64,000 bases of DNA from Exophiala sp. HKRS030 (Eukaryota; Ascomycota; Eurotiomycetes; Chaetothyriales; Herpotrichiellaceae): NCBI GenBank assembly GCA_023897205.1, contig JAHWDD010000001.1, positions 620,001-684,000 on the forward strand. Direction: 5' to 3'. Positions 10,815-20,415 of this stretch are shown here, in pieces. The notes beneath the pieces are model-generated. The model searched no databases, was not told where the DNA came from, and worked only from the letters and a program-made list of their open reading frames with translations. Within the stretch, counting starts at the first letter, position 1; every line of letters begins with the position of its first letter. Made by a program: the position numbers and the translations under genes.

Positions 10815-12256
10815 CTAGATCTTCCAGCCTCGGAAATGCTGGTCCAGGTACTTATTGGCCTCTTCAAACGCATCATGGCCCCATAGCCACCGTTGGAATG
10901 CTGGTTTGCTCCTGTCAGCGAACGGGTTTGTGATGGCAAGAGGCCAACTGAATAGGGAAGACTTACAAGGATCTGACCATTGGTTGGGGTTTCCACTTTT
11001 CTCGCCATTTTGGGGACGCTGGTCGCCGTTGTTGCTCATGGAGACGTCCCGTTCGATTTGGTCGTCACCATCAGGAAGGTGCCAAAGGTCACCATTCGCA
11101 TGAGACCCCTTGATGACTGTCTCGCAGCGCCGCTTGCGTAGTTTCTCGTAAGCTCTGGCCGCCCGAGGCAGATCCGAGACATCCCTGCACCGGTCCAAAC
11201 ATTCGGCGAGTACGGCGCCATCCTCGACGGCCATGGCTGCTCCTGCCGCGAGGTACGGCAGTGTCGCGTGGGCGGCGTCACCCAAAAGTACGACGCGTCC
11301 ACTGTCGCTCACCCACGTCGGCAAAGGCTCGAGTTCGGCCAGTTTCCACTTCTTGCAGCTCGTGACGTGGGTGAGGAGTTTTTGGAGGACCGGATCAAAA
11401 TGGCGATACTGCCATCTCATGTCCTCAATATCGCCGAGCTCTGACCACGCCCCGACCGGCGCTTGGCCTGGGTGGGACATGACCAGATTGAACATGCTGC
11501 TCTTTCGGATAGGGTAAGCCATGAGGTGGCGGCGGTACCCTATCCAGCAGTTTGCGTTCTTATCCTCGAGAAGTTTGACGAGCTCAGGGTCGGCACGCAT
11601 GACTTCCGCTGGCACAACGGCTCGGTATGCGCAGTTGGGCGAGGATATTGCATCTATATGCTCGTCAGGGATGACGGCCCGACGCACTTTAGACTTGACC
11701 CCGTCGGCACCAACGATGAAGTCAGCCTCGACCACGTCTCCTCCTTTAAGATGCACCGCCGGGACGTGCGCATCCACGCGCTCAACATGGCAGCCTAAAC
11801 GCACGTCCACGCCGGCGGCGACAGCTGCATCGTAAAGGATGCGCTGGAAGTCTGCACGATGAATGAGCCAGTACCTGTAGCTGGTCAGCCTGGGCGGCCC
11901 ATGACAAGGTAGGAGACTCGTTTTGGGAGGGAATCTCACGGGTGTCCGTAAAGCTCAGTGGTTTGGGGTTGTAAAGGCGTCCGGGCAATTACACCGCTGT
12001 TGGCATATCGTTTTAGCTGTAGGCTCTCCGGCCAGGTCACAGTCTCAGCAAGCTTCGGTGTCAGACCGTACGCGTCGAGGATGCGTGCGCTGTTCGGAGG
12101 GATTTGTATGCCAGCGCCGACCTCGTTGAGGACTTGACTTGACTCAACTAGTGTCACTTGGTGGCCTTTCCTCGCCAGACCAATACCCGCAGCGAGACCG
12201 CCGAGGCCTGCGCCACAGACAATGATATTGAATTTTGAAGTGATTGCAGGTGTCAT
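10815..12256 (-). CDS. FAD-dependent aromatic monooxygenase (salicylate hydroxylase-like)
   Basis: Two exons (12256-11940 and 11874-10815) give 458 residues. The N-terminus has the dinucleotide-binding motif VCGAGLGGLAAGIGLARKG followed by an acidic strand end (LVES) and GAGIQIPPNS, typical of salicylate-1-hydroxylase and 3-hydroxybenzoate-6-hydroxylase relatives. HRADFQ is the NAD(P)H/FAD DG-linked region's partner, IVGADGVKS is the DG motif, and VVLLGDAAHATLPYLAAGAAMAVEDG is split here only by my limit on quoting: GDAAHATLP is the GD motif. The family hydroxylates benzoate-type acids. In this cluster the expected product would be a gentisate-like substrate for the bicupin dioxygenase. The start at 12256 begins just before the Rossmann motif. 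A 55-nt GT..AG pair near the 3' end was not used because it breaks the frame. Confidence 0.88.
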
Positions 12257-12946
12257 TTCTCGGTTCCGTTGATGGATCTCGTACTTGACACACCTGGAGA
12301 GGATGGAAAGGTCGAGGTAGTTGAGGACTTTTGCATCCTCCCAAGTTGAAGCTCCCACAACTTGGGGAACCATGGCCTGGTTTGAATGTGTTCCGCGTTC
12401 TACCTACTCGAGACATTCCATTCCAAAATTAGGGAGCACGCGGCCAATAGGAAGTGGGTCCGAGTTGTTTAGAGAACCCACCAGACTACCATTCTCCGGA
12501 TTCCGACGTCGTTCTAAATGCAACCAAGAATTCCTCGGTAGTCCCCACACGGCGAGGGAAAGAGAAAGGGTTGCCTCCGTTTCCGATTCCCTCTTGGATT
12601 GACTGCTCGGAGTGTCATCCGAGTCTCTGATTCTGATAGACGACGAGTCATGCGCATGGAATTTGCCCAGCTCGTAGCGAGACGAAGAGTAACCAACTTT
12701 GACTGTGTGTGCCGAGAGGGAGAGACCATCACTTGAGAGTGAGCCTTAAACAAATAGACACAATTTTCTGGCGACAAGACGGTGATATGAAACACCCCGG
12801 TGAGGCCAGGGACTCAAACCTTGCGGAATTTACTACGGACATTGTGGCCCAGCCGAAATGCAGATTCCAGCAGCAGCACATTGACTAGTTTCTTCTGGCC
12901 TTCCAGGTATAAGATGCTAATTTGGGCCCCAAAGCTGCAGGGCAGT
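12257..12946. other. intergenic between monooxygenase and aldolase-family gene
   Basis: Upstream region of the monooxygenase and 3' flank of the aldolase-family gene, both on the minus strand. Overlapping short ORFs show no domains. Confidence 0.5.
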
Positions 12947-13777
12947 TCAAGCCGAGTTTACATAGAGGCCGCAGGCTTCCACCTCACGTAGCCAAAGTCC
13001 CCAGGGCCGATGGGCAGACTGTCTGATCGACCACGTAGTGTCGTCCACCTCTTTTTGACTGAGGTACCTCACAGCGGTGGCGGCGGCAGAAGGATCGGCG
13101 GCCCTCGTCGTCAAAGCCGTCGTCTGGATCATGGCGTTCTTCTGCGTGTAGACGGCCCTCATGACGCAATCTTGGATGCTGCCCGCGAGCACGGTGAAAC
13201 CGTGGCCACGCATCAGCACGACCACCGATTGTGGCGCATCTCCTCCCACATGGTCGGCGCCGGGAGAGAACGCGGCCGCAAGAGAGGCCCCCAGGTGGGT
13301 GTCGCGCACCAGTAGATCGCACGTGTCGCCCGGTTTCTGCGCTTCCGCGATGTCCCAGACGGGCACACTGGCACCGAGGAAGCCGGCCATGTGGTAGCAC
13401 GCCCGCAGGGGAACACCGCTGATGCTGTACGGCACCACGGCCTCGGAGTGGCTGTGAATCACACTTTGTACGGAAGGGTACTTTTTGTAGCATTCGCCGT
13501 GGATACATCGCTCCAGAAACCCAGGAGCCGCGTTGGGGTCGACGGGCTGAGCATCTTCGACGCGGTACGCGATCAAATCCCCAGGAGAAGAAATCGTGCC
13601 TGGAGCCGCGTTCCGAGACATGACGAAGACGCCTGGATTGAAAGGGTGCCGGAATGAAAGGTGCCCAAAGGCGTCCAGGACATTGTGAAAGTGAAGAATG
13701 TGGCTACCCGAGATGAAGTCGCGATAATACTGCCGGAGGATGGCATCATCACTCGGACTGTGCGTCTGCGCTGCCAT
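12947..13777 (-). CDS. class II aldolase/adducin-family protein (possible decarboxylase)
   Basis: A single exon of 276 residues starting at ATG 13777. It has the class II aldolase fold signatures: NVLDAFGHLSFRHP near residue 33, VIHSHSEAVVP with metal-binding His108 and His110, and RGHGFTVLAG with His192. These are the usual zinc/manganese ligands. The family includes fuculose-phosphate aldolases and also bacterial dihydroxyphthalate decarboxylases; the FGHLSFR pattern looks closer to the latter group than to sugar aldolases, by memory rather than by search. In the cluster it could remove a carboxyl group from a dihydroxylated aromatic acid or cleave an aldol ring-fission product. It is the last recognisable cluster member before housekeeping genes start. 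Confidence 0.85.
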   Translation of the reverse strand: MAAQTHSPSDDAILRQYYRDFISGSHILHFHNVLDAFGHLSFRHPFNPGVFVMSRNAAPGTISSPGDLIAYRVEDAQPVDPNAAPGFLERCIHGECYKKYPSVQSVIHSHSEAVVPYSISGVPLRACYHMAGFLGASVPVWDIAEAQKPGDTCDLLVRDTHLGASLAAAFSPGADHVGGDAPQSVVVLMRGHGFTVLAGSIQDCVMRAVYTQKNAMIQTTALTTRAADPSAAATAVRYLSQKEVDDTTWSIRQSAHRPWGLWLREVEACGLYVNSA

Positions 13778-14535
13778 GGATGGTGGTTGGAATAGCAGAA
13801 GTGTCTGGAAAGCTAAGAAGCGAGTCAGGGAGCAGAGGCCGTGACGATATATCTAGCGGATTGAATGGTTTTCTTGTAGAAGGGGTTCAGACAACCAGGT
13901 CAGTCGTAGCGAAGTCCAAGACTCATGGGCCATTGATGAGGAGGCCCCTCGGAGGACGTTCCGAAAGTCTTCGGATTGAGAGTTGATCAAGTCTGCCTGC
14001 AGAACCTAGCTCATTAACCTACAAAGCTACGACTATATGGCCTCTGGCAATGGAATCGGTTCAATGGTGACGAAGAAGGAGAAGAAACATCGTCCTGGTC
14101 GAAGAAGGGGAGGTTTTTGTTTCCCTAACTTTGATGGATACCGTACCCAGGTACCTTTGCTGGGGGAAAAGAATCTCCCGCCCATAAGTTTACTAAACTC
14201 AGGGAAGAGTATGGGAGTACAGAAGAAACATGTATTTGCGTTGCTTTCTTGAAACGAGTCGGCCCAAGAGTCGGGATTTCGTGCATCAAACGACACAAAG
14301 GGCATACGTCTGAATGTGAACTTAATTCAGAGTATTTACTTGTCTGATGAGTAGTTGGTGAATCTTTTTCAGCTTTTCTCAGTCTCATTCTCATTTCGAT
14401 AGCCACAGCCCGAGCCCGGAACTGACTACATACGAGTATTCCTCGGTAAATGCCAATCCCATAAAAACGCCCATGTCACATCACGTAACTTCTTTCCCTT
14501 TTTTCACCTCTTTGTCGGTTCCTAAAATGACGGAT
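13778..14535. other. intergenic boundary between cluster and LYS9
   Basis: About 760 bp with the aldolase gene's promoter and the LYS9 3' flank. ORFs of up to 93 codons overlap on both strands without domains or codon structure. This gap marks the switch from accessory to conserved genes. Confidence 0.5.
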
Positions 14536-15996
14536 CTATTCAATAGTCTTCTCGGTCAAAAAGATTCCATACTTTTCCTTCAACTCGACGAGCAAAGGCT
14601 CGGCGAGGTCCCAGGTGACGGGGGCTAAGACTCCCTTTTTGTTGATCCTGCCGTCCAAGACCATCAAGCACGCGAGGCCGCAGGGGACGCCGACCAGCTT
14701 GGCCATGGAGCTGTAGCCCTTGGGGTCGCCGTAGTCGACCAGAGTGCTGGTCCTCGTCTCGGTGCTGCCGTCCTTGTGGACGATCTCGAACTTGTGCTGC
14801 AGCATGACCATGTCACGCTCGCCCTCCTCGTACTGCATCTTCTCCTCCAGGGTGGCGCACAGGGTGTCCAGGGGGTTGCCGCGGGGGGTGATGGGTTTCT
14901 CGGAAAACAGACCCAACCACTTCATGCCGGAGATGATGCGCTGCTTTTCGGCGGTGTCGTTGAATTTCGTTTTTGACTGAATGGCCCAGGTCAGGTCGGC
15001 CTCCTTGTTGGTCGAGGACCCGATGATCTTCTGGGTCGCCTCGGCCCATGAGATTGGCTTTTCGGAGCGCTTGAGGTACGGCTGCTCGGCGTCCGACAGG
15101 AAACCAATGTCGACCAGCACCTTGACGAATTCAGGGAAACCCTGGTACCTCAGCGTGCCCCGGACGACGGTCTCGGCCTCTGGGATGTTGTAGCGTTCCC
15201 TGTACGGCGTGGAGTCCCGGTTGGGGTAGGCGACAAAAGCAAAACCGGGGTAGATGAAGTAGGGTTTCGCGCTGGCCATCAGGTCGGGGCCGGCGATGTT
15301 CTTGACGCTGCCGCCCTCGTAGAACTTGGCGGCGTTGCGGAGGGCGAGCAGGACACCCCGGCTCGACCACGAGAACTTGTAACCGAGAGGGTTGTCGCTC
15401 GCCTCGGGGGCGGGCAGACCACCGCAGTAGGACCAGAAGGACTTGATCTTGCCTCCGGCCTTGTGGACCTCCTCGATGGTCTTGACGGCGTACAAATGGT
15501 CGATGCCAGGGTCCAGACCGATCTCGTTCATGACCGTGATGCCCGCGTCGATGGCCTGTTGTTCCAACTCCTTCATGGCGTCCGAGACGTAACTCGTCGT
15601 CACCACGTTCTTCTTCTTGCGGATCGCCGACTTGATGACGGCGGCGTGGAAGGTGTAAGGGATCAGAGAAATGACCAGGTCACTCTGCTCGACGGCGGCG
15701 TCGAGATCGGCATCTTTGGAGACGTCCAGCGAGATCGGTTTGGTGTTTTTGATACCTTCGCAGAGCTTCTTTGCGCTGTCCAATGTTCGGCAGGCTGGGG
15801 TTATGATAGTTAGCGAAAGACCATGGACGACTTTGTCATTGAAAGCCCAAAGCAAAGACTTACCGACTGTTACCTCAACACCTGCATCGGCCAGGATCTG
15901 AACGGTGGGTTTGGTGACGAAGCCAGCACCCAAAAGCAAAGCCTTTTTGGACGAGTAGCCCAGTTTAGACTGGATGGATGTGGTGAGAGATGCCAT
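14536..15996 (-). CDS. LYS9: saccharopine reductase (saccharopine dehydrogenase, L-glutamate-forming)
   Basis: Two exons (15996-15864 and 15794-14536; a 69-nt intron 15863-15795) give 463 residues, close to the yeast Lys9 length. The N-terminal KALLLGAGFVTKPTV is the NADP-binding Rossmann motif; VTVACRTLDSAKKL, reconstituted by splicing, and NEIGLDPGIDHLYA are hallmark segments. The enzyme makes saccharopine from aminoadipate semialdehyde and glutamate, the penultimate step of fungal alpha-aminoadipate lysine synthesis, in the cytosol. The intron keeps the reading frame open, so an unspliced reading is longer; splicing is chosen because it restores the VACRT motif. ATG 15996 is preferred over upstream in-frame codons that add 28 residues. 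Confidence 0.95.
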   Translation of the reverse strand: MASLTTSIQSKLGYSSKKALLLGAGFVTKPTVQILADAGVEVTVGKSLLWAFNDKVVHGLSLTIITPACRTLDSAKKLCEGIKNTKPISLDVSKDADLDAAVEQSDLVISLIPYTFHAAVIKSAIRKKKNVVTTSYVSDAMKELEQQAIDAGITVMNEIGLDPGIDHLYAVKTIEEVHKAGGKIKSFWSYCGGLPAPEASDNPLGYKFSWSSRGVLLALRNAAKFYEGGSVKNIAGPDLMASAKPYFIYPGFAFVAYPNRDSTPYRERYNIPEAETVVRGTLRYQGFPEFVKVLVDIGFLSDAEQPYLKRSEKPISWAEATQKIIGSSTNKEADLTWAIQSKTKFNDTAEKQRIISGMKWLGLFSEKPITPRGNPLDTLCATLEEKMQYEEGERDMVMLQHKFEIVHKDGSTETRTSTLVDYGDPKGYSSMAKLVGVPCGLACLMVLDGRINKKGVLAPVTWDLAEPLLVELKEKYGIFLTEKTIE

Positions 15997-16417
15997 GTTT
16001 GCTTGTTTTCTAGATATAACTGCTCTCGTGCTTTGGGTTGTGTTTTTGGGGAACAAAATAAAATGAGTCGAACGAGTCACCGCTGAGTGTCTACCAAAAA
16101 AATATCAAACATCTGCCCGCAGCCCGATAGCGGAGTTTCCCGTACCTTGCATTCTATCTGCCCCTCGTTTTTTTTTTGCCCGCGCCCTATAGCGAGCAGC
16201 CTCAACAGCCTCATCTCGTATCCCGTATTACTGAGTCCAAGTATTGGCGTTGACCCTTCTCCAATATCTCGTATCTCTTCATGTTCAATACCCTCGGGTG
16301 CCCTTTTTCTTACGATACAAAAAGGTAGGATATATAATAGGAAGACTCTGTGCTTTTTCCTTCATCTCAATCTCTTTCTCCCCTCCATCCTGAGAGTGTT
16401 ACCTATATTATCACACC
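15997..16417. promoter_or_regulatory. divergent promoter, LYS9 / METTL7-like gene
   Basis: A 421 bp region between divergent start codons, with pyrimidine-rich tracts (for example around 16168-16180 and 16360-16390) that are common just upstream of fungal start sites. No gene seen. Confidence 0.5.
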
Positions 16418-17366
16418 ATGGGTGTCCCAATTCTTGCCCGACTACAAGCCTACTTTGACCCTTTGGTCCTCCTCGGCATCTCAATAGGTTACCTGCCCAT
16501 CACTTTGGTCTTTCATCCTCTTTTGTTTATTACATCCCCCAGAACCTTTCGGTCAAAATGGTTCGAGAGTTTCTGGCGTGTCATCGGGCCCAAGATGGCA
16601 GCCTCCGAGGTCCAGGTCGACCACATCGAGGCGCTCATGTCCAGGGCCCACGGTACGGTCCTCGAACTCGGACCGGGAGCGGGCGATCAAATGTTTCACT
16701 ACAAACCGAACCAAATCGAGACTCTGTACGGAGCGGAACCCAACGCCTTTCTTCACCCAAAATTGACCGAGGTGGCCGAGAAGAAATTGTGGGGGAAGTT
16801 TATCCCTCTCGAGGCCGGAGCTCAACCTGCTAGTTTACTACCGGCCCTGAAGAAGGCAAATTTGCTTGTCGGCACCGGCAAGGGCACGGCGACGACATCG
16901 AGTAGTAATAGTCTGATACCAGAAGAAGGAGTCTTCGACACCGTCGTCGCCATCAAGTCAATGTGTTCGGCGCCCCAAGCCGAGTTGGCAGCGACCGTGG
17001 CCGTCGTGCAGGCCCTCCTCAAGCCCGGAGGAGAGTTTCTCTTTTTCGAGCACGTCGAGAACAACACCGACACCATCACCATGTCTTACGCCTGGTGTAT
17101 CGATTGGATCTGGCCAGTGTTCATGGGCGGGTGTCGACTCAAAGGCAAAGTGGACAAGATCGTGTTGGGCATGGGTGGATGGGAGGATAGAAATATCTCC
17201 ACCATCGGTGATTACAAAGGATACGAGGTATGTACCTGCTACTTCCGGTTCCTGCGTTCGTTCATGCATGGTAGACGGGGGGGAGAGAGTGCTAACTGAC
17301 TTGGTGTTCCTCACACCAAAGGTCTTTCGATACGTCAAAGGAATCTGTCGAAAGGCTCATGCCTGA
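16418..17366 (+). CDS. SAM-dependent methyltransferase, METTL7-like, membrane-anchored
   Basis: Two exons (16418-17227 and 17322-17366) give 284 residues. A hydrophobic segment at about residues 12-38 suggests an N-terminal membrane anchor. VLELGPGAGDQ is SAM-binding motif I, and LLKPGGEFLFFEHV is the post-II region found in class I methyltransferases of the METTL7/UbiE type. The short last exon adds VFRYVKGICRKAHA. Animal METTL7 proteins methylate thiols at the ER or lipid droplets; the fungal substrate is unknown. It shares a 421 bp intergenic region with LYS9. A Ser/Thr-rich insert near residues 150-160 varies in such proteins. Confidence 0.85.
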
Positions 17367-17592
17367 AGTGGATGGGTCGCAATGACACAATAACAACAAA
17401 TCTCGACATATCGCTACCACGTATATACGTACCGAGGTCAGGTATATACTCCGTGTGAACAGGCACGAAATGTAAATATTGAAGATGCCTCCCCAAACTC
17501 CTTCATGCTATGAGAATGACTGCTTTTAAAACTGCTTTTAAAACTGACAATGAATGGTTCATAAACGTGCTTGCGTGCTTTGTCCCAATCGC

Positions 17593-18647
17593 TCAAGCAT
17601 AGAGTGCCTGCTTTTGTGGCAACTCGGTCTCGTACTCAATCTCCACCTTGCCTCGTTTCTTGGGTTGTTTCTTCTTCGAAGGTGGTGGTACTGCTCGCTT
17701 CCTCTTCTTGCCAACGACAGCGCTGGCATCATCCTCGTCATCTTCACCTTCATCATCGCTGGGCTCGTCGCTGTCCTCATCGCTGTCACCTTCGTCGGAA
17801 AATTCATCTTCATCGGGACTCTCTCCGCCGAACCAATCGTCGAAATCTTCCATTGCTTCTTCGCCGTCACTCTCTTCGACATCCGAAACGTACTCGACCT
17901 CGGCCTCGCCTTCAATTTCTTCCTCCTCTTCGGCTTCGATGTCTTCCTCTTCCTCTCCCTTCTCGGCTCTCTCCAAGCCCCTCAACACCTTCTTCCACAC
18001 GCCCTCCTCGACGTTGATGGGCCGATCACCGTACGCCCCACTCCTCAATCGTTCAATCAGTTCCCTCTCGATCGCCCTCTCGACCTTGGCCGCACTCTCG
18101 GCCTTGCGTTCTCTCGTCTCTTCCCTGCGACGCACCTTGGGCGCCAATCTGGGGACCAACTTCTCACCCAGCCTCTCTTCCTCTTTTGCGATTCTCCTTT
18201 CCCGAATGGCCACTTGTGTCAACCTCGTCAGCCGCTGCTTGCACTTGTGAATGTAGAATTTCGGCCAGTACACCAGTTTGTCGTCGATCTGGGCGAGGGC
18301 CTTTTCGTAGTTGTTCGGCAAGCGAATCTTCTCCCACCATTTCGAGGGCAGGTGGGCTCGTTCGGGACTCTTGATGAAAAGACACAGGGCGCCCGTCTCA
18401 GGGTCTGGTCGGACGGTGGCGTAGCGTGAATTCGCAAGTGGACAAGACTGTCGGTTGCAAAACCCAGTCAGGTTGTACTCGTTTCTGCAAAAGTTTTGTT
18501 CTTTGGTGTTGAGCCTGTCGAGCAAAAAAAGTGTTAGCCAACGTTTTCTACAATCCCCCCAAGAATTGATTCGGTTCTTGCTTACTTTAATTTGAACGAG
18601 CAGAATTGCTGGTTTATGACTTGCCAGACGATTTCGTCGGAAGACAT
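17593..18647 (-). CDS. MAK16: ribosome biogenesis protein MAK16
   Basis: Two exons (18647-18586 and 18514-17593; intron 18585-18515) give 327 residues. The start [20 protein letters not shown] is the highly conserved Mak16 N-terminus, joined by splicing to [13 protein letters not shown] and [16 protein letters not shown] with the conserved cysteines. A basic, helical middle (about 130-200) is followed by a long Glu/Asp tract (about 210-290) and a Lys/Arg-rich nuclear-targeting end. Mak16 acts with Rpf1 in the nucleolus in early 60S subunit assembly. The long acidic tail makes the opposite strand look open over hundreds of bases; those ORFs are shadows. Confidence 0.96.
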
Positions 18648-19355
18648 GTTGGGCGAGAGGTTGAAAAGAAAGGCAATTCGACGTCAAGGCAGAATGTAAA
18701 ATCTAGACGAAGGACGAGGAAGAAGAGAAGGAGGAATTTGAGGAGAGATGGCCGTACAAAGGCGTCAAAAGAAAGTACCGAGTATGTGTACTGGACTTTT
18801 TTTCTGGGATATGAATTCGCAGTCGAACGATTCGCTACCGCAGAGACAAAAAATGTTTCTCTTCTAGCGGAGTGAGAGCCGGCAAACTTGCCCAGTAGAG
18901 AAATTTCTTGCTTATCGCTTATCGGGATTTTGAGATCACCGAGGAATCCTTACTCCGTCTTCACGGACTCCATGTCTCTTTACTACGAGGGACTAGAAAC
19001 ACCCGTACTTCCATTTGGAAGTTCGACTACCTGACTAAGTCGTGTTACTCCATCTCTCAGGCATGCCGCGTGAGGAATCTTTGTCTCTCAAAATGGCGGC
19101 AAGGGTCAAGAGCTGAGTGTCAAATAACCCTCCGAGAGGCTTGAGTATCTAGGGAGAAAGCCTGGAGTTCACTCTCTACTTCGGATATCCCCATGTTTGA
19201 TTACCCCGTATGTGAAATGAACATTGGACAAAGATCATCGATGACACTGTGCATCTGATACTTGGCAAGCTGGAGGCTCTTGAGACGGATTTCCAAGTAC
19301 CCAGGCAGACAAGACCTCTTCATCTTGTCAGCCTGGCAAGAATACTCTATACCAA
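18648..19355. other. intergenic between MAK16 and GST-like gene
   Basis: Divergent upstream regions of MAK16 and the glutathione transferase-like gene, 708 bp. A purine-rich tract at about 18700-18770 lies in the MAK16 leader. No further gene supported. Confidence 0.5.
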
Positions 19356-20267
19356 ATGCCACCATTCACTCGTCTATTCGGCAAACTCACACGTCCACCA
19401 CGTGTCCATTTCTTCGACATCAAATCTCTAGTCGGACCGTTCTCACCCAATACCATCCGGACCCGCCTGTCCCTGAACTACAAGCGCATCGACTACACAG
19501 AGTCTGCCATCTCCTATGCCGACATCAAGGCCCTCTATGCAGACCTAGGTTTGCCCGCCACCCAGAACCGTGGCCAGACACAATCTTCACCGAAGTACAC
19601 ACTTCCCGTGATCCTCATCGAGACCGTTCCTGAAAACCATGAGTCCCTTCAAACCACAGGTAGTTTCCTGCTCAATCTGGCCTTACAAGGAAAGCTCGAC
19701 TATGAAGCGTCAAGGGCTGTCTGTGGGACACTCCCCATCGCGCGGGCGCTAGACACTTGTTTCCCCCCGCCCAATTGGAAGGTCTTGTTCCCCTTCCAAC
19801 AGAGTGACAAGCAAACTGAAGAGGTGCAGCGGTGCATCACTCGTGCCGTGGGGGTTGCGAGGAGGCTGATTTTGCCTCGAGTTCCCAAAGTTTTGGACGA
19901 ACGCGGGAGGAAATACTTTGTCGACACAAGGACCACGTGGTTCGGAGTCGAGGCCTTGGATGAGCTTGGACCCAAGTCGGAAACAGAGGCGACACAATTG
20001 TGGGTAGAAATGACCCGGGAGTTGGAGTCGATCACGAACATGTTGTCTAAAGGTAAAGGAGGAGGTCCATTCATAAACGGTGATGTGCCGAGTTATCCAG
20101 ATTTCATCGTCGTGGCATTCCTCGCTTGGTTCCAACGTGTTGACGAGCAGGCTTCGGAGAGATTACTTGAGTTTGGGAACGGAGAGTTGCAGAGACTTTG
20201 GCATGCATGTAAACCCTGGTTGAGTGGACAAGGTGAGGTGATTGAATGGGATGTTGAGTCATCATGA
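19356..20267 (+). CDS. glutathione transferase-like protein (LigE/FuA type)
   Basis: Single exon, 303 residues, starting at ATG 19356. The N-terminal block HFFDIKSLVGPFSPNTIRTR with LSLNYKRIDY is the pattern of fungal GSTs related to bacterial beta-etherase LigE and to the FuA class, where a thioredoxin-like domain is followed by an all-helical domain. FINGDVPSYPDFIVVAFLAW in the C-terminal half is the usual helix containing the conserved Asp. It lacks the SSCxxR motif of zeta-class maleylpyruvate/maleylacetoacetate isomerases. Probable role: glutathione conjugation or ether/peroxide detoxification in the cytosol. The substrate is not known. Confidence 0.82.
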   Translation: MPPFTRLFGKLTRPPRVHFFDIKSLVGPFSPNTIRTRLSLNYKRIDYTESAISYADIKALYADLGLPATQNRGQTQSSPKYTLPVILIETVPENHESLQTTGSFLLNLALQGKLDYEASRAVCGTLPIARALDTCFPPPNWKVLFPFQQSDKQTEEVQRCITRAVGVARRLILPRVPKVLDERGRKYFVDTRTTWFGVEALDELGPKSETEATQLWVEMTRELESITNMLSKGKGGGPFINGDVPSYPDFIVVAFLAWFQRVDEQASERLLEFGNGELQRLWHACKPWLSGQGEVIEWDVESS

Positions 20268-20415
20268 AGGTACCATCTGTGTTATGGGCTTTTTTTGTTC
20301 AAGTGTAACCAAGTCACAAACTAGTCGACGGCGGTCTAGTCGTGCACTGAATATGTTGAACAGATCGTGAGCTTCCATGTAGATGTACAGGAAGTACTGT
20401 ATCTTTCAATCAAGG

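Noticed and set aside
12795..12830. tRNA-like GGTTTGAGTCCC on the minus strand
   Set aside because: No matching acceptor stem or D-arm is found within 90 bases.
19356..20267. GST-like gene as the missing maleylpyruvate isomerase
   Set aside because: It lacks the zeta-class SSCxxR motif, resembles LigE/FuA proteins, and is separated from the cluster by three conserved genes.
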